Origin: Arthrobacter sp. Soil762
Lineage (GTDB): Bacteria > Actinomycetota > Actinomycetes > Actinomycetales > Micrococcaceae
Length of the DNA stretch: 64,000 nt
Assembly (NCBI RefSeq): GCF_001428335.1
Contig: NZ_LMSG01000019.1
Location: 419,912-483,911, forward strand
Direction of reading: 5' to 3'
A program made the translations under genes and the position numbers. This document shows, piece by piece, positions 19,076 through 27,880 of the stretch (position 1 is the first letter of the stretch; each line of letters begins with the position of its first letter). Below the pieces are notes generated by a model that was not told where the DNA came from, did no database searches, and saw nothing but the letters and a program-made list of their open reading frames with translations.

Positions 19076-19085
19076 GAGGCATCAA

Positions 19086-19979
19086 CTAGTCAGGTGAGGA
19101 ACCGGGGTCGAATGACACCGGTGAAGGGGCATGCTCAGGTGATCCGCTGATGGGGAAGGCTCCCGAAAGCGGCAGGTTTAAACGGAACTCGTCCAGCCAT
19201 ACAGCAGAGCCTGAGGCGCCGGAGGGCGAAGCGCCGCTCCCTACTCCCGATGCAGGTCCTGCCGGAGCCGGTGGCGTGGAAAGGTCGTCGGCGGTCCAGG
19301 GGCTTTCTGCTGGGACTGCGTGCATTTCTGTGCCGGACGGAACCGGCAGCGAAGACGTTCCCGTAACGGACAGCGGGGTCTCGGAAGTGCCGGGGGAGTC
19401 GGCTGTGATGTGCCCTGCAGCGGGTGCGTCCGTGCCAGTCGAGATCGCGCCGGCAACGGCAGTCTCTTCAAGCGGCAGCAGCCCGGGAAGCTTGACCGGT
19501 GCGGACGGAACAGTCGCATCTACCAGATCCACTACGGGCTTCAGAACAGGCTCAAGAACCGGTGCGGCATCGGTGAGCGGAGAGGCGACTGTCTCAACCA
19601 GGTCATCTGCAGCGGTATCCACCACTGCGGCAATCGGGACAGCCACGACCGCGACGGTCCCCGCCGGAACCACGCTGTTGACTACAGGGACGGCGGCGAT
19701 CAGTTGATCAGCCGTGCCCGACACGCTGCCTACTACGGGCTGCAGGAGTCCGGTGGGTGAAGGAGCCGGCGACGCGGCCTCAAGAATGGGGGAGACGGCG
19801 CTGGCCGACGGTGCAGTCAGGGACCAATCTGATGACGTGAGGCCGCCCAGAAGGGATCCTGAATCTCGTGAAGAGTCTGCCGTCGCGGCTGAAGCGGAGA
19901 GTGTCAGCCAAGTGGCGGTCACCGCACCTGCGAGGAGAAGCGGCCGGAGGGCACGCCACGGCGAGCGAACTTTAGCCAT
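19086..19979 (-). CDS. exported protein with C-terminal FDPGSSPD tag
   Basis: 297 residues from ATG 19979 (GTG 19988 is an alternative). Signal peptide to about residue 35 (LRPLLLAGAVTATWLTLSAS, then ATADS). Mature part is Ala/Val/Pro/Ser-rich without a known domain; VVNSVVPAGTVAVVAVPIAA and VLEPVLKPVVDLVDA recur as weakly amphipathic stretches. The end reads VSFDPGSSPD, matching the tail of the protein at 4247-5137 (PSFDPGCSPD). The upstream DNA (20030-20170) is AT-rich compared with the genome. Followed 86 bases on by the LAKTG protein. Unknown function; likely surface-associated. Confidence 0.75.
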   Translation of the reverse strand: MAKVRSPWRALRPLLLAGAVTATWLTLSASAATADSSRDSGSLLGGLTSSDWSLTAPSASAVSPILEAASPAPSPTGLLQPVVGSVSGTADQLIAAVPVVNSVVPAGTVAVVAVPIAAVVDTAADDLVETVASPLTDAAPVLEPVLKPVVDLVDATVPSAPVKLPGLLPLEETAVAGAISTGTDAPAAGHITADSPGTSETPLSVTGTSSLPVPSGTEMHAVPAESPWTADDLSTPPAPAGPASGVGSGASPSGASGSAVWLDEFRLNLPLSGAFPISGSPEHAPSPVSFDPGSSPD

Positions 19980-20172
19980 GCGTACCACCCCCAGTACCGT
20001 TGAGACCTAACGATTTCAACAGCGTAGGACTCTCGCGTGCAGGAAGTCTAGGGAAACGGAAAATAAATCCAGCAAGCTTACTAACTTGTCACTCAGCCAT
20101 CGATATTCGAAACTGGAGTGTCAAAACTTATTTACAAAAAAGTCATAGGCCCGAACGGAGAGATTCTGCCCT

Positions 20173-21243
20173 TCAATGGGCATCGTTCGGGTAGCTAACC
20201 CCCAGTTGCCCGCGCACTCCGTCAAATAGTCGCATGGTTTTGATGGAATCCTCCAACGGCATGACCGGGCTCTCGGTCAGACCCTGTTGGATGCAGCGCG
20301 TCACCTCGCGCAGTTCGTAGGTATAGCCGATGCCGACGACGTCGAACGCCTCCGTGCGCAGGCCCTCCCGTCCGATGCCGATCACCAACTCCCGCGGATT
20401 GTTGATGGAACCGACACTCTGGAGGTAGCCCAGGCTGCCGGCCACGGTGGCAGTCCGCGGACCGTACGCCAAGAGCGAGGACGTCAGCTGGGCCTGGGCA
20501 CCATGGTTGTAGCCGAGCGTCAACGCATTCTGGGCGTCCACGCCGTCGTCATTAATGAAGCCGGTGGCACTGACGGTCTGCGGGAACCCCAGTGTTCCCA
20601 CTGCCCACAGCAGGGGGTAGACCGAGATGTCCAGGAGGGCGCCGCCACCGTCCTGTCTGGCCCACAACCTGGACGTCGGGGAATAGGGCGCGGGAAAACC
20701 CAGGTCAGCGCTCACCCAGTGCACGTCCCCGAGCTCCCCGGACGCGGCAATCTCGAACGCCCGCTGCATGCCCGGGAGGAAGCGGGACCACACTGCCTCC
20801 ATGAGGAAGAGCTTCCGCTCCCGGGCAAGTGCGACGAGATCGCTCGCTTCCCTGCCGTTGATGGTGAACGCCTTTTCGCACAGGACGTGCTTGCCCGCAT
20901 TGAGCGCAGCGAGCACAATCTGGTGGTGCTGGGCGTGCGGGGTGGCGACGTAGACAACGTCCACCGAGTCATCGGCGAGCAGCCGCTGGTAGCCGGGCAC
21001 GCCGTCGTCGTCCCCGTAGGCCTTGGCGAAACCGTAGTCCGCCGCGAAACTCTCCGCAGTGCCCTGTGAGCGGGAACTGACGGCATAGAGCTCGGCGTCT
21101 GGGAGCAGTGCCAGGTCCTGCGACACTGACCGCGCGATCCCGCCGGTGGCTATGACGCCCCACCGCAGGCGTTTTCCGGTGGCAGACCGGGGATCCGGAT
21201 CGGACTGGGTGGACAGCCACGGTGTGGCAATGGGCGCGCTCAT
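20173..21243 (-). CDS. Gfo/Idh/MocA family NAD(P)-dependent oxidoreductase
   Basis: 356 residues from ATG 21243 (GAGAGG about 9 bases upstream; ATG 21252 is closer than the site allows). Rossmann fold near the N-terminus (LRWGVIATGGIARSV), then VDVVYVATPHAQHH, and the family signature GKHVLCEKAFTINGREA with the catalytic EKxxxxN pattern. C-terminal GFO domain with LLDISVYPLLWAVG. The family acts on sugars, inositols or dihydrodiols; substrate is not deducible. Single gene, next to an ABC export pair on the same strand (34-base gap). Confidence 0.9.
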   Translation of the reverse strand: MSAPIATPWLSTQSDPDPRSATGKRLRWGVIATGGIARSVSQDLALLPDAELYAVSSRSQGTAESFAADYGFAKAYGDDDGVPGYQRLLADDSVDVVYVATPHAQHHQIVLAALNAGKHVLCEKAFTINGREASDLVALARERKLFLMEAVWSRFLPGMQRAFEIAASGELGDVHWVSADLGFPAPYSPTSRLWARQDGGGALLDISVYPLLWAVGTLGFPQTVSATGFINDDGVDAQNALTLGYNHGAQAQLTSSLLAYGPRTATVAGSLGYLQSVGSINNPRELVIGIGREGLRTEAFDVVGIGYTYELREVTRCIQQGLTESPVMPLEDSIKTMRLFDGVRGQLGVSYPNDAH

Positions 21244-21277
21244 GGTGCCCATCCTCTCATTGTGACCAGTGCGGGCG

Positions 21278-21967
21278 TCAGACCAAGGCGCGCGCCGGTT
21301 CTTCCGTCAGCCTGCCCTGCTGGAGCCTGAAGCGGCGGTCCGTCTTGTTGGCCAACGCCTTGTCGTGCGTGACCACGAGGATGGTGGTGTTGTGGTCACG
21401 GCTGAGCGAGCTGAGCAGCTCAATGATGTGATCGCCCGTCTGCTCATCCAGGTTGCCGGTGGGTTCGTCCGCGAGGATCAGCTTGGGTTCGTTGGCCAGC
21501 GCCCGGGCAATTGCCACGCGCTGCTGCTCGCCGCCGGACAGCCGGTTGATGCGCCGCACCTGTTTCTCCGGGTCCAGCTGCACCTGCTCCAGAAGGTCCG
21601 TTGCCCGCTGCCGACGCTCCGTCCTGTGCACGCCCGCGAACTCCATGGGCAGCATGACGTTGTCCATCGCAGAAAGATTCGGGATCAGGTTGAACTGCTG
21701 GAAAACGAACCCGATATCCCGGCGCCGGTACTCGGTCAGCTTGCCGTCCGGCATCCCGGCCAGGCTCACGCCGTTGACGAAGACGTCTCCGCTGGTCGGT
21801 TTGTCCAACGCACCCAGGAGGGACAACAGTGTGCTCTTGCCGCTGCCGCTCTTGCCGACAATGGACGCCAGCGTGCCCTGCTCCAGAACAAAACTGACGT
21901 CGTTGACCGGCTTGATGGTGCGGTCACCGGAGTTGAAAGTGCGGACCAGGTTCTTGACTTCAATCAT
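21278..21967 (-). CDS. ABC transporter ATP-binding protein, MacB/LolD type
   Basis: 229 residues. Walker A VGKSGSGKST, Q-loop FQQFNLIPNLSAMDN, signature LSGGEQQRVAIARAL, Walker B LILADEPTGNLD, and switch VTHD. The extra patterns (LLEQVQL after the Q-loop, EPTGNLD) are those of the LolD/MacB/FtsE clade that drives mechanotransmission or export rather than solute import. Overlaps nothing but starts three bases from the end of the permease gene (21970), so they form one operon. It energises the FtsX-like permease. Confidence 0.95.
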   Translation of the reverse strand: MIEVKNLVRTFNSGDRTIKPVNDVSFVLEQGTLASIVGKSGSGKSTLLSLLGALDKPTSGDVFVNGVSLAGMPDGKLTEYRRRDIGFVFQQFNLIPNLSAMDNVMLPMEFAGVHRTERRQRATDLLEQVQLDPEKQVRRINRLSGGEQQRVAIARALANEPKLILADEPTGNLDEQTGDHIIELLSSLSRDHNTTILVVTHDKALANKTDRRFRLQQGRLTEEPARALV

Positions 21968-21969
21968 GG

Positions 21970-23442
21970 CTATTCTCCTCGCAGGACTTCGATGGGACGG
22001 ATGCGTGCCGTGAGCAGTGCAGGGACCAGCGCGCCGATGATGGCCACGCCGAACACCGCTGCGATGCCGGCGGCGATGACGCCGGGGGAGGCGCTGGCGG
22101 TGACCGATGTCAGCAGCTGGGAAGCGCCACCAAGGGGGTTCCCGGAGGGAAGGCCAGCGCCGCCGGGGAAGCCAGCACCGCCGCCCGGCATTCCGGCGCC
22201 GCCTGCAGCGCCGGCCATGGCGGCCCCGCGACCGGTGGTGGTTGCCGCCGTCGTGGTGGTGTTGGTGCTGATCAGCGCGGAAGCGATGCCGCCGCTGGCA
22301 AAGGAGGCGACGGCGGCGCCCACGGCGCTGCCCATGGCCACGAGGACCAGTGCCTCCAGCACGAACTGCAGGCCAATCGTGCGGTTGGGTGCTCCGATCG
22401 CCTTCAGGACACCGATTTCCCGGCGGCGTTCGCGGACCAGCATGACCATGATCAGCAGGATGATCAGTCCGGCGGTGCCCAGGGCTGCTACGAAGGCGAT
22501 GAAGGAGATGTTTTTGACACTGCCGAGCGAGCTGACCGCCGACTCCAGGTTCTGGCCCTGGGTGACGTCGGCCTTGTCCGTGCCGAGGGCGGACTCAAGC
22601 GCGGCCTTGGCCGCCTCGAGGTTTTCCATGCTGTCCACCGTGACGATCATCGATGACAGCTCGCCCGGCAGTTCCGCGACGGTCTGCGCCGTGGGGAGGG
22701 TCAGGTACAGGGCGTTGTTGCCGAACGTGGTGCCTGAATCGAAGAGGCCTGCCACGGTAAACGTCTGGTCGTTGATGGTGAACGTTGAACCGATGGTCAG
22801 GTTGTTCTTCTCGGCCAGGGTGGTTCCCAGGAGGGCGTTGGCGGATTCAGCCGTGTAGTCGCCGAGCCCGGTGCCTGCGGTGATGGTCAGGGCCTTGCCG
22901 GTGGAGTCCACTTCGCCGCCGATTCCTGTCGCAGTGATGGGAAGCGAGTGTACCGGCTGTGCGGTGGTGGTTCCCGTGGTGCCGTTTGCCGCCTGGTTCC
23001 GTCCACCGAGGGTGCCGGCGTCGATGGCTGCGGTAAGGCTGGTGGTCAACGTGGTGGCGTTCTGTCCGGCGGGACCGCCCTGGCCGCCGCCGGGGCCAGC
23101 TTGGGTGCCGGACGCCGCCTGCGCTGCAGCTTCGGCGGCGTTCCGCAGCCGGAGTGAACTGGTTCCGACGACGGAGCTGACGTTGGGGACGGCCGCTGCG
23201 GTGGCGGCCTGCTCGGAAGTCAGCGGTTCGCCGCCGCCTTCGAAGCCCTGGCCGCCGGCCGGGTTGACGGTCAGGACTGTCCCGACGGACGCGTTCAGCT
23301 CCTGGACTTTGGCTCCGACGGCCTGATTGGCCACCAGCATGGCCAGCGCAAGTCCGATCGCGACGGCCAGGACTGCCACCACCGCGGCTGTTCGGACCTT
23401 GTTTCTGAAGGCACTGCCAACACTCCGGGCAAGGACGCTCAC
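21970..23442 (-). CDS. FtsX/MacB-type ABC permease with Gly-rich loop
   Basis: 490 residues from GTG 23442 (AGGAG, 4-base spacer); an upstream in-frame start at 23643 gives a non-conserved N-terminus and crosses a terminator. N-terminal helix (AAVVAVLAVAIGLALAMLVA), large extracytoplasmic MacB-PCD domain, then three C-terminal helices of the FtsX domain (FIAFVAALGTAGLIILLIMV, the REIGVLKAIGA motif, and VIAAGIAAVFGVAIIGALV). An unusual Gly/Pro/Met-rich insertion (GAAGGAGMPGGGAGFPGGAG) sits between the last two helices. Substrate unknown; the clade exports peptides, lipids or drugs. Confidence 0.9.
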   Translation of the reverse strand: MSVLARSVGSAFRNKVRTAAVVAVLAVAIGLALAMLVANQAVGAKVQELNASVGTVLTVNPAGGQGFEGGGEPLTSEQAATAAAVPNVSSVVGTSSLRLRNAAEAAAQAASGTQAGPGGGQGGPAGQNATTLTTSLTAAIDAGTLGGRNQAANGTTGTTTAQPVHSLPITATGIGGEVDSTGKALTITAGTGLGDYTAESANALLGTTLAEKNNLTIGSTFTINDQTFTVAGLFDSGTTFGNNALYLTLPTAQTVAELPGELSSMIVTVDSMENLEAAKAALESALGTDKADVTQGQNLESAVSSLGSVKNISFIAFVAALGTAGLIILLIMVMLVRERRREIGVLKAIGAPNRTIGLQFVLEALVLVAMGSAVGAAVASFASGGIASALISTNTTTTAATTTGRGAAMAGAAGGAGMPGGGAGFPGGAGLPSGNPLGGASQLLTSVTASASPGVIAAGIAAVFGVAIIGALVPALLTARIRPIEVLRGE

Positions 23443-23557
23443 TGTACTCCTAGGATCTGGGGCCAGCGGAAGGCCGGCATCTGCTCCTACCCTCGCGGCC
23501 GGGCCTGTGCAGGAAGGCGGCCGAAGCTGTGTTTGGGCTGTGAAAGGCGGCGGGCAC

Positions 23558-23601
23558 TGAGAGAGCGTTAGTGAAAAGCGTGCATTAAGTGAGAGAGCGT
23601 T
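23558..23601. repeat. two direct repeats TGAGAGAGCGTT upstream of the ABC permease
   Basis: Exact 12-mers at 23558-23569 and 23590-23601, 32 bp apart (about three helical turns), in the 167-base region between the chvE terminator and the permease start. The arrangement fits a regulator bound on one DNA face. Confidence 0.4.
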
Positions 23602-23609
23602 GGGACACG

Positions 23610-23645
23610 GAATGCCCCGGCTCCCTGTGGGGAGCCGGGGCATTC
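23610..23645 (-). terminator. chvE operon terminator
   Basis: Perfect 16-bp stem (GAATGCCCCGGCTCCC with GGGAGCCGGGGCATTC) and 4-base loop, 74 bases past the chvE stop. No T run. Confidence 0.8.
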
Positions 23646-23669
23646 GATGTAAACCGGTGGTGACCGGCG

Positions 23670-23725
23670 GACCGCGTTACTTAGACCGCGTTACTTAGAC
23701 CGCGTTACTTAGACCGCGTTACTTG
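23670..23725. repeat. four 14-bp tandem repeats across the chvE stop codon
   Basis: Units GACCGCGTTACTTA begin at 23670, 23684, 23698 and 23712 (the last differs at one base). The rightmost copy contains the chvE stop codon and the end of its coding sequence; the other three lie downstream. The period is not a multiple of three. It looks like recent slippage duplication of the gene's end. Confidence 0.85.
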
Positions 23726-24813
23726 GTCAGCGGGCCCAGTACCGGATCGTCCGCGTAGGCCGTCTTCACGTTGGCGGCGGTCACGATGACCGGCGGCAGC
23801 AGGAAGGCGGGTACGGTCTTCACCGTGTTGTTGTAGGACTTGTCGTCGTTGATCTCAGGCGTCTTGCCTGCCTGGAGATCCTTGACCATCACGATCGCGT
23901 GCTCAACGAGCTTGCGGGTGTCCTTGTTGATGGTGGAGTACTGCTCGCCGGCAAGGATGGACTTGACGGATTCAACTTCCGAGTCCTGGCCGGTGATGAT
24001 GGGCAGCGGCTTGCCGGCGGCCTTGACCGAAGTCAGGACAGCGCGGGCCAAGGTGTCGTTCGGTGAAAGGACGCCGTCCAGCGAAGCGGTTCCATAGGAA
24101 CCGGTCAGCAGGGTGTCGGCGCGGCGCTGGGCGTTCTCAGCCTTCCAGCCCTGGGTGACGGCCTGTTCGAAGCTGGCCTGGCCGGAGAGTACCTTCAGCG
24201 TGCCGTCGTCGATCTTGGGCTTCAGGATGCTCATGGCACCGTCGAAGAAGACCTTCGCGTTGGCATCATCCGGTGAACCGGCGAAGAGCTCGATGTTGTA
24301 AGGGCCGGTCGGCTTCTTGGTCTTCATTCCGTCGAGCAGCGCCTGGCCCTGCAGCACGCCCACCTTGAAGTTGTCGTAGGCCACGTAGTAGTCCACGTTC
24401 TCGGTGTTGAGCAGTAGCCGGTCATACGCAATGATCGTCGCGCCGGAGTCCTTCGCCTGCTTCAGCTGGGTGCCCAGCTGGGCGCCGTCGATGGCACCGA
24501 CAATGATGACCTTGGCGCCCTTGGTGATCATGGCACTGATCTGGTTCTGCTGCTCAGAGACGCCGCCGTTGGCGAACTGCACGTCGGGCTTGAAGCCTGC
24601 GCTGGAGAGCCCGTCGTTGAACAGCTTCTCCGCCAGTACCCAGTTTTCGCTGGTCTTCTGGGGAAGCGCGACGCCGATGGAGGAGTTCTTCTCGAAGCCG
24701 CCGGCTCCGGTAGTGCTGGTGGTGCCGGGTTCGGCCCGTCCGCAGGCTGTCAGCGCCAGTGCTGCGATTGCAGCTATCGCTGCTGCCTTTCCTGCTTTAC
24801 CAATCATTCGCAT
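23719..24813 (-). CDS. chvE: sugar ABC transporter substrate-binding lipoprotein (ChvE type)
   Basis: 364 residues from ATG 24813 (GTG 24825 and ATG 24807 are alternatives). Lipobox LALTAC. The mature protein has IGVALPQKTSENWVLA, MITKGAKVIIVGAIDG, VDYYVAYDNFKVGVLQGQAL and GPYNIELFAGSPDDANAKVF, which track the multiple-monosaccharide binding protein ChvE closely. It captures aldoses such as xylose, arabinose, galactose or glucose outside the membrane and feeds GguB/GguA encoded upstream. The gene order is gguA-gguB-chvE on the minus strand. Its stop codon sits in a 14-bp tandem repeat. A ROK regulator gene precedes the operon. Confidence 0.9.
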   Translation of the reverse strand: MRMIGKAGKAAAIAAIAALALTACGRAEPGTTSTTGAGGFEKNSSIGVALPQKTSENWVLAEKLFNDGLSSAGFKPDVQFANGGVSEQQNQISAMITKGAKVIIVGAIDGAQLGTQLKQAKDSGATIIAYDRLLLNTENVDYYVAYDNFKVGVLQGQALLDGMKTKKPTGPYNIELFAGSPDDANAKVFFDGAMSILKPKIDDGTLKVLSGQASFEQAVTQGWKAENAQRRADTLLTGSYGTASLDGVLSPNDTLARAVLTSVKAAGKPLPIITGQDSEVESVKSILAGEQYSTINKDTRKLVEHAIVMVKDLQAGKTPEINDDKSYNNTVKTVPAFLLPPVIVTAANVKTAYADDPVLGPLTK

Positions 24814-24863
24814 TTCTTGGTCCACTTTCTCTTTGGGGGTATTGGTTCCGGAACCTGAATCGC

Positions 24864-26147
24864 TCAGGCTTCCCTGGCGATCGTTTCCTTGGTGGAGGTG
24901 GTTTCGTCGGGCTGCAGGGTTGTGCCGGGCCCGCCGGTTGGGCGGTTGAAGTTCTGCATCATCAGTCCGATGATGGACCGCTTGCCCTGAGACTTGTTGT
25001 AGACGTCGAACGCCACGGCGATCAGCAGGACCAGGCCCTTAATGATCTGGGTGAGGTCGGCGCCGACGCCGAGGAGCTGCAGACCGTTGTTCAGGACTGC
25101 CATGACCAGGCCACCGATGATGGAACCGATCACGGTGCCCACGCCGCCTGTCACGGCCGCGCCGCCGATGAAGACTGCGGCGATGGCGTCCAGTTCCCAG
25201 CCGACGCCGTCGAACGGGCCCGAAGCGGTGGAGCGGCCCACGAAGATCATGCCCGCGAGGCCGGCCAGGATGGACATGTTCATCATGACCAGGAAGTTGA
25301 CCTTCTTGGACTGGACGCCGGAGAGTTCGGCTGCATGCCGGTTGCCACCCACGGCGTAAATGTGGCGGCCCACCACGGTCTTGGAGGAGACGAAACCGTA
25401 AATCAGGACCAGGACGGCGAGGATCAGGCCGGGGATGGGGAAGGACGTGCCCGGACGGCCGGTGGCAAAGAGGTACGTGGCGTACAGGATGGCCGCGCAG
25501 ACCAGGACAAGCTTCAGGACGACCACCCAGGTCTCTGCCACTTCGGCGCCCAGCACCTTCGCGGTCCGGCGGCGGCGGATTTCGCTGAAGATCACAAAGG
25601 TGACAGCAGCGAGGCCGATCAGCAGGGTGAGGTTGTTGTATCCGGTGCTGGGCCCAACCTCAGGAAGGTAGCCGGAACCCAGGTACTGGAAGTCATTGGG
25701 TACCGGGATGGTGTTGGACTTGCCCACGAACTGGTTGAAGCCGCGGAACAGCAGCATGCCGGCCAGGGTGACGATGAACGCGGGAATGCCCACGTACGCC
25801 GTCCATAGACCTTGCCAGGCTCCGATCAGCGCACCGAGCAGCAGGCCGAGGAGCACTCCGGCGTACCAGGGGATACCCCAGTCGCGGATGGCCAGGGCCA
25901 CTGTCACACCCACAAATGCGGCCACGGATCCTACGGAGAGGTCGATGTGACCGGCGATGATGACCAGCACCATGCCGATGGCGAGGATGAGGATGTACGA
26001 GTTGCCATTGAAGAGGTTGATGACGTTGCCCGGGGTGAGCGTGCGGCCCTCTGTGGTGAATTGGAAGAAGATGATCAGCGCGACCAGAGCGAAAATCATC
26101 CCGAATTGGCGGGTGTTGCCGCCAAAAAGCTTCTTAAGCGCGTTCAT
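24864..26147 (-). CDS. gguB: multiple-monosaccharide ABC permease
   Basis: 427 residues, ten or so membrane helices. MVLVIIAGHIDLSVGSVAAF is the hallmark of the RbsC/XylH permease family, and GIPAFIVTLAGMLLFRG and FIGGAAVTGGVGTVIGSIIG complete it. The long insertion with SEIRRRRTAKVLGAEV is characteristic of the GguB/MmsB group. Forms the membrane channel for sugars delivered by ChvE and powered by GguA. Between gguA (46-base gap) and chvE, so transcribed with them from a promoter upstream of gguA. Confidence 0.93.
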   Translation of the reverse strand: MNALKKLFGGNTRQFGMIFALVALIIFFQFTTEGRTLTPGNVINLFNGNSYILILAIGMVLVIIAGHIDLSVGSVAAFVGVTVALAIRDWGIPWYAGVLLGLLLGALIGAWQGLWTAYVGIPAFIVTLAGMLLFRGFNQFVGKSNTIPVPNDFQYLGSGYLPEVGPSTGYNNLTLLIGLAAVTFVIFSEIRRRRTAKVLGAEVAETWVVVLKLVLVCAAILYATYLFATGRPGTSFPIPGLILAVLVLIYGFVSSKTVVGRHIYAVGGNRHAAELSGVQSKKVNFLVMMNMSILAGLAGMIFVGRSTASGPFDGVGWELDAIAAVFIGGAAVTGGVGTVIGSIIGGLVMAVLNNGLQLLGVGADLTQIIKGLVLLIAVAFDVYNKSQGKRSIIGLMMQNFNRPTGGPGTTLQPDETTSTKETIAREA

Positions 26148-26192
26148 TGTTTCAGTCCTTGTATCTGGAAGGATCTGGAGGATTCCAGAGGG

Positions 26193-27749
26193 TCAGGCGG
26201 CCTTGCGGGCGGAGGTCATCAGCTTCATGAGGCTTTCCTGGCTCGCTTCCTCTTTGTTCAGGACGCCGGTGATGGCGCCCTCGAAGATGGTGTAGATGCG
26301 GTCGGAAAGACCCAGCAGCTCGGGCAGCTCGGAAGAGATGACCACGACGCCCTTGCCCTGGTTGGCCAACTGCTGGATGATGCCGTAGATCTCGTACTTG
26401 GCGCCCACATCGATGCCCCGCGTCGGTTCATCCAGGATGAGGAGGTCCGGGTCCGTGAACATCCACTTCGCCAGGACCACCTTCTGCTGGTTGCCGCCCG
26501 AGAGCTTGGCGACGCCTTCCTCCACGGAGGGCGCCTTGGTACGCAGTGCCTTGCGGTACTGCTCGGCTACTGCGAATTCCTTGGCAGTGTCCACCACGCT
26601 GTTTCGGCTGATCTTCTTGAGGTTCGCTGAAACTGTGGTGGCCTTGATGTCATCGAGCAGGTTCAGGCCCAGGGACTTTCGGTCCTCCGTCACATAACCC
26701 AGTCCGGCGTCAATCGCCTGCCGAACGTTTTTGAGGACGACTTCCTTGCCGTCTTTGTAGATGTGGCCATTGATGAACCGTCCGTACGAGCGGCCGAAGA
26801 CAGAACGGGCCAGCTCGGTGCGGCCGGCACCCATCAGCCCGGCGAATCCCACAATTTCCCCGCGGCGTACGAAGAAGTTGGAGCCCTTGCAGACAAGCCT
26901 GTCCTGGATGGCGGGGTGGCCCACGGACCAGTCCTTGACTTCGAAGAACACCTCGCCGATCTTCGGCGTGTGGTCAGGAAAGCGGGACTCGAGGGCCCGG
27001 CCCACCATGCCCTTGATGATGCGGTCCTCGTCGACGCCGTCGGCCTTGACGTCGAGCGTTTCGATCGCCTTGCCGTCCCGGATGATGGTGATGGAATCGG
27101 CGATCTGCTCAATCTCATTGAGCTTGTGGGAAATGATGATCGAGGTGATGCCCTTGCCCTTGAGGCCGAGCATCAGGTCCAGGAGATGCTGGGAATCGGA
27201 TTCGTTGAGCGCAGCGGTGGGCTCGTCCAGAATGAGGATCTTGACCGACTTGTTCAGGGCCTTGGCGATCTCCACCAGCTGCTGCTTGCCGACGCCGATC
27301 TCCTTGATGGGGGTGTCCGGGTCTTCCCTGAGGCCCACCCGGGCCAGCAGCTCCGTGGACCGCTGCCGGGCCTCCGCCCAGTTGATGACGCCGCGTTTGG
27401 TCGGTTCGTTGCCCAGGAAGATGTTCTCCATGATGGACAGTTCCGGGATCAGGGCCAGCTCCTGGTGGATGATCACAATGCCGGCGTGCTCGCTCGCGCG
27501 GATGTCCTTGAACTGCTGGACCTCGGTCTGGTACACGATGTCGCCGTCGTAGCTGCCGTACGGGTAGACGCCCGAAAGCACCTTCATCAGCGTGGACTTG
27601 CCAGCGCCGTTTTCGCCGCAGATTGCGTGGATCTCGCCGGCCTTGACCCGGAGGCTTACTTCCGCCAAAGCCTTGACGCCGGGAAATTCCTTGGTAATTG
27701 AGCGCATCTCGAGGATGACCGGGTCAGTGTGCGTGGTGTGGGACGACAT
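26193..27749 (-). CDS. gguA: multiple-monosaccharide ABC ATPase, tandem domain
   Basis: 518 residues with two ABC domains. First: Walker [10 protein letters not shown], Walker [20 protein letters not shown]. Second, about residue 265 on: degenerate Walker A region [19 protein letters not shown], signature [15 protein letters not shown], Walker [19 protein letters not shown]. That pair of full and degenerate sites is standard for RbsA/XylG/GguA. The MmsA/GguA group is indicated by [19 protein letters not shown]. First gene of the operon; its upstream region holds a proposed ROK operator at 27839-27860. Confidence 0.95.
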   Translation of the reverse strand: MSSHTTHTDPVILEMRSITKEFPGVKALAEVSLRVKAGEIHAICGENGAGKSTLMKVLSGVYPYGSYDGDIVYQTEVQQFKDIRASEHAGIVIIHQELALIPELSIMENIFLGNEPTKRGVINWAEARQRSTELLARVGLREDPDTPIKEIGVGKQQLVEIAKALNKSVKILILDEPTAALNESDSQHLLDLMLGLKGKGITSIIISHKLNEIEQIADSITIIRDGKAIETLDVKADGVDEDRIIKGMVGRALESRFPDHTPKIGEVFFEVKDWSVGHPAIQDRLVCKGSNFFVRRGEIVGFAGLMGAGRTELARSVFGRSYGRFINGHIYKDGKEVVLKNVRQAIDAGLGYVTEDRKSLGLNLLDDIKATTVSANLKKISRNSVVDTAKEFAVAEQYRKALRTKAPSVEEGVAKLSGGNQQKVVLAKWMFTDPDLLILDEPTRGIDVGAKYEIYGIIQQLANQGKGVVVISSELPELLGLSDRIYTIFEGAITGVLNKEEASQESLMKLMTSARKAA

Positions 27750-27838
27750 TTGTCCTTACGCCTCCAATGCATGACTTCTTTGTCCGCCCAGCAAAGCGCA
27801 GGGTCGTCTGATGAAAAAGTAAACTGGATCACACGGGT

Positions 27839-27860
27839 TGTCGTCAAGTCTTTAACGCAA
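27839..27860. promoter_or_regulatory. proposed ROK operator in front of gguA
   Basis: A 22-bp stretch shares 18 positions with 29100-29121, which lies upstream of the ROK gene itself. Shared parts are TGT, GTCAAG and TTAACGCAA at identical spacing. It is about 90 bp before the gguA start and inside the 131-base gguA-ROK gap. Confidence 0.55.
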
Positions 27861-27880
27861 TTAGCGGGATAACGAAACGG

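Noticed and set aside
20973..21220. Short minus-strand ORFs inside the oxidoreductase
   Set aside because: Alternative-frame shadows of the Gfo/Idh/MocA gene.
23670..23725. CRISPR-like array
   Set aside because: The 14-bp units are directly tandem without spacers and lie across a stop codon; no cas genes.
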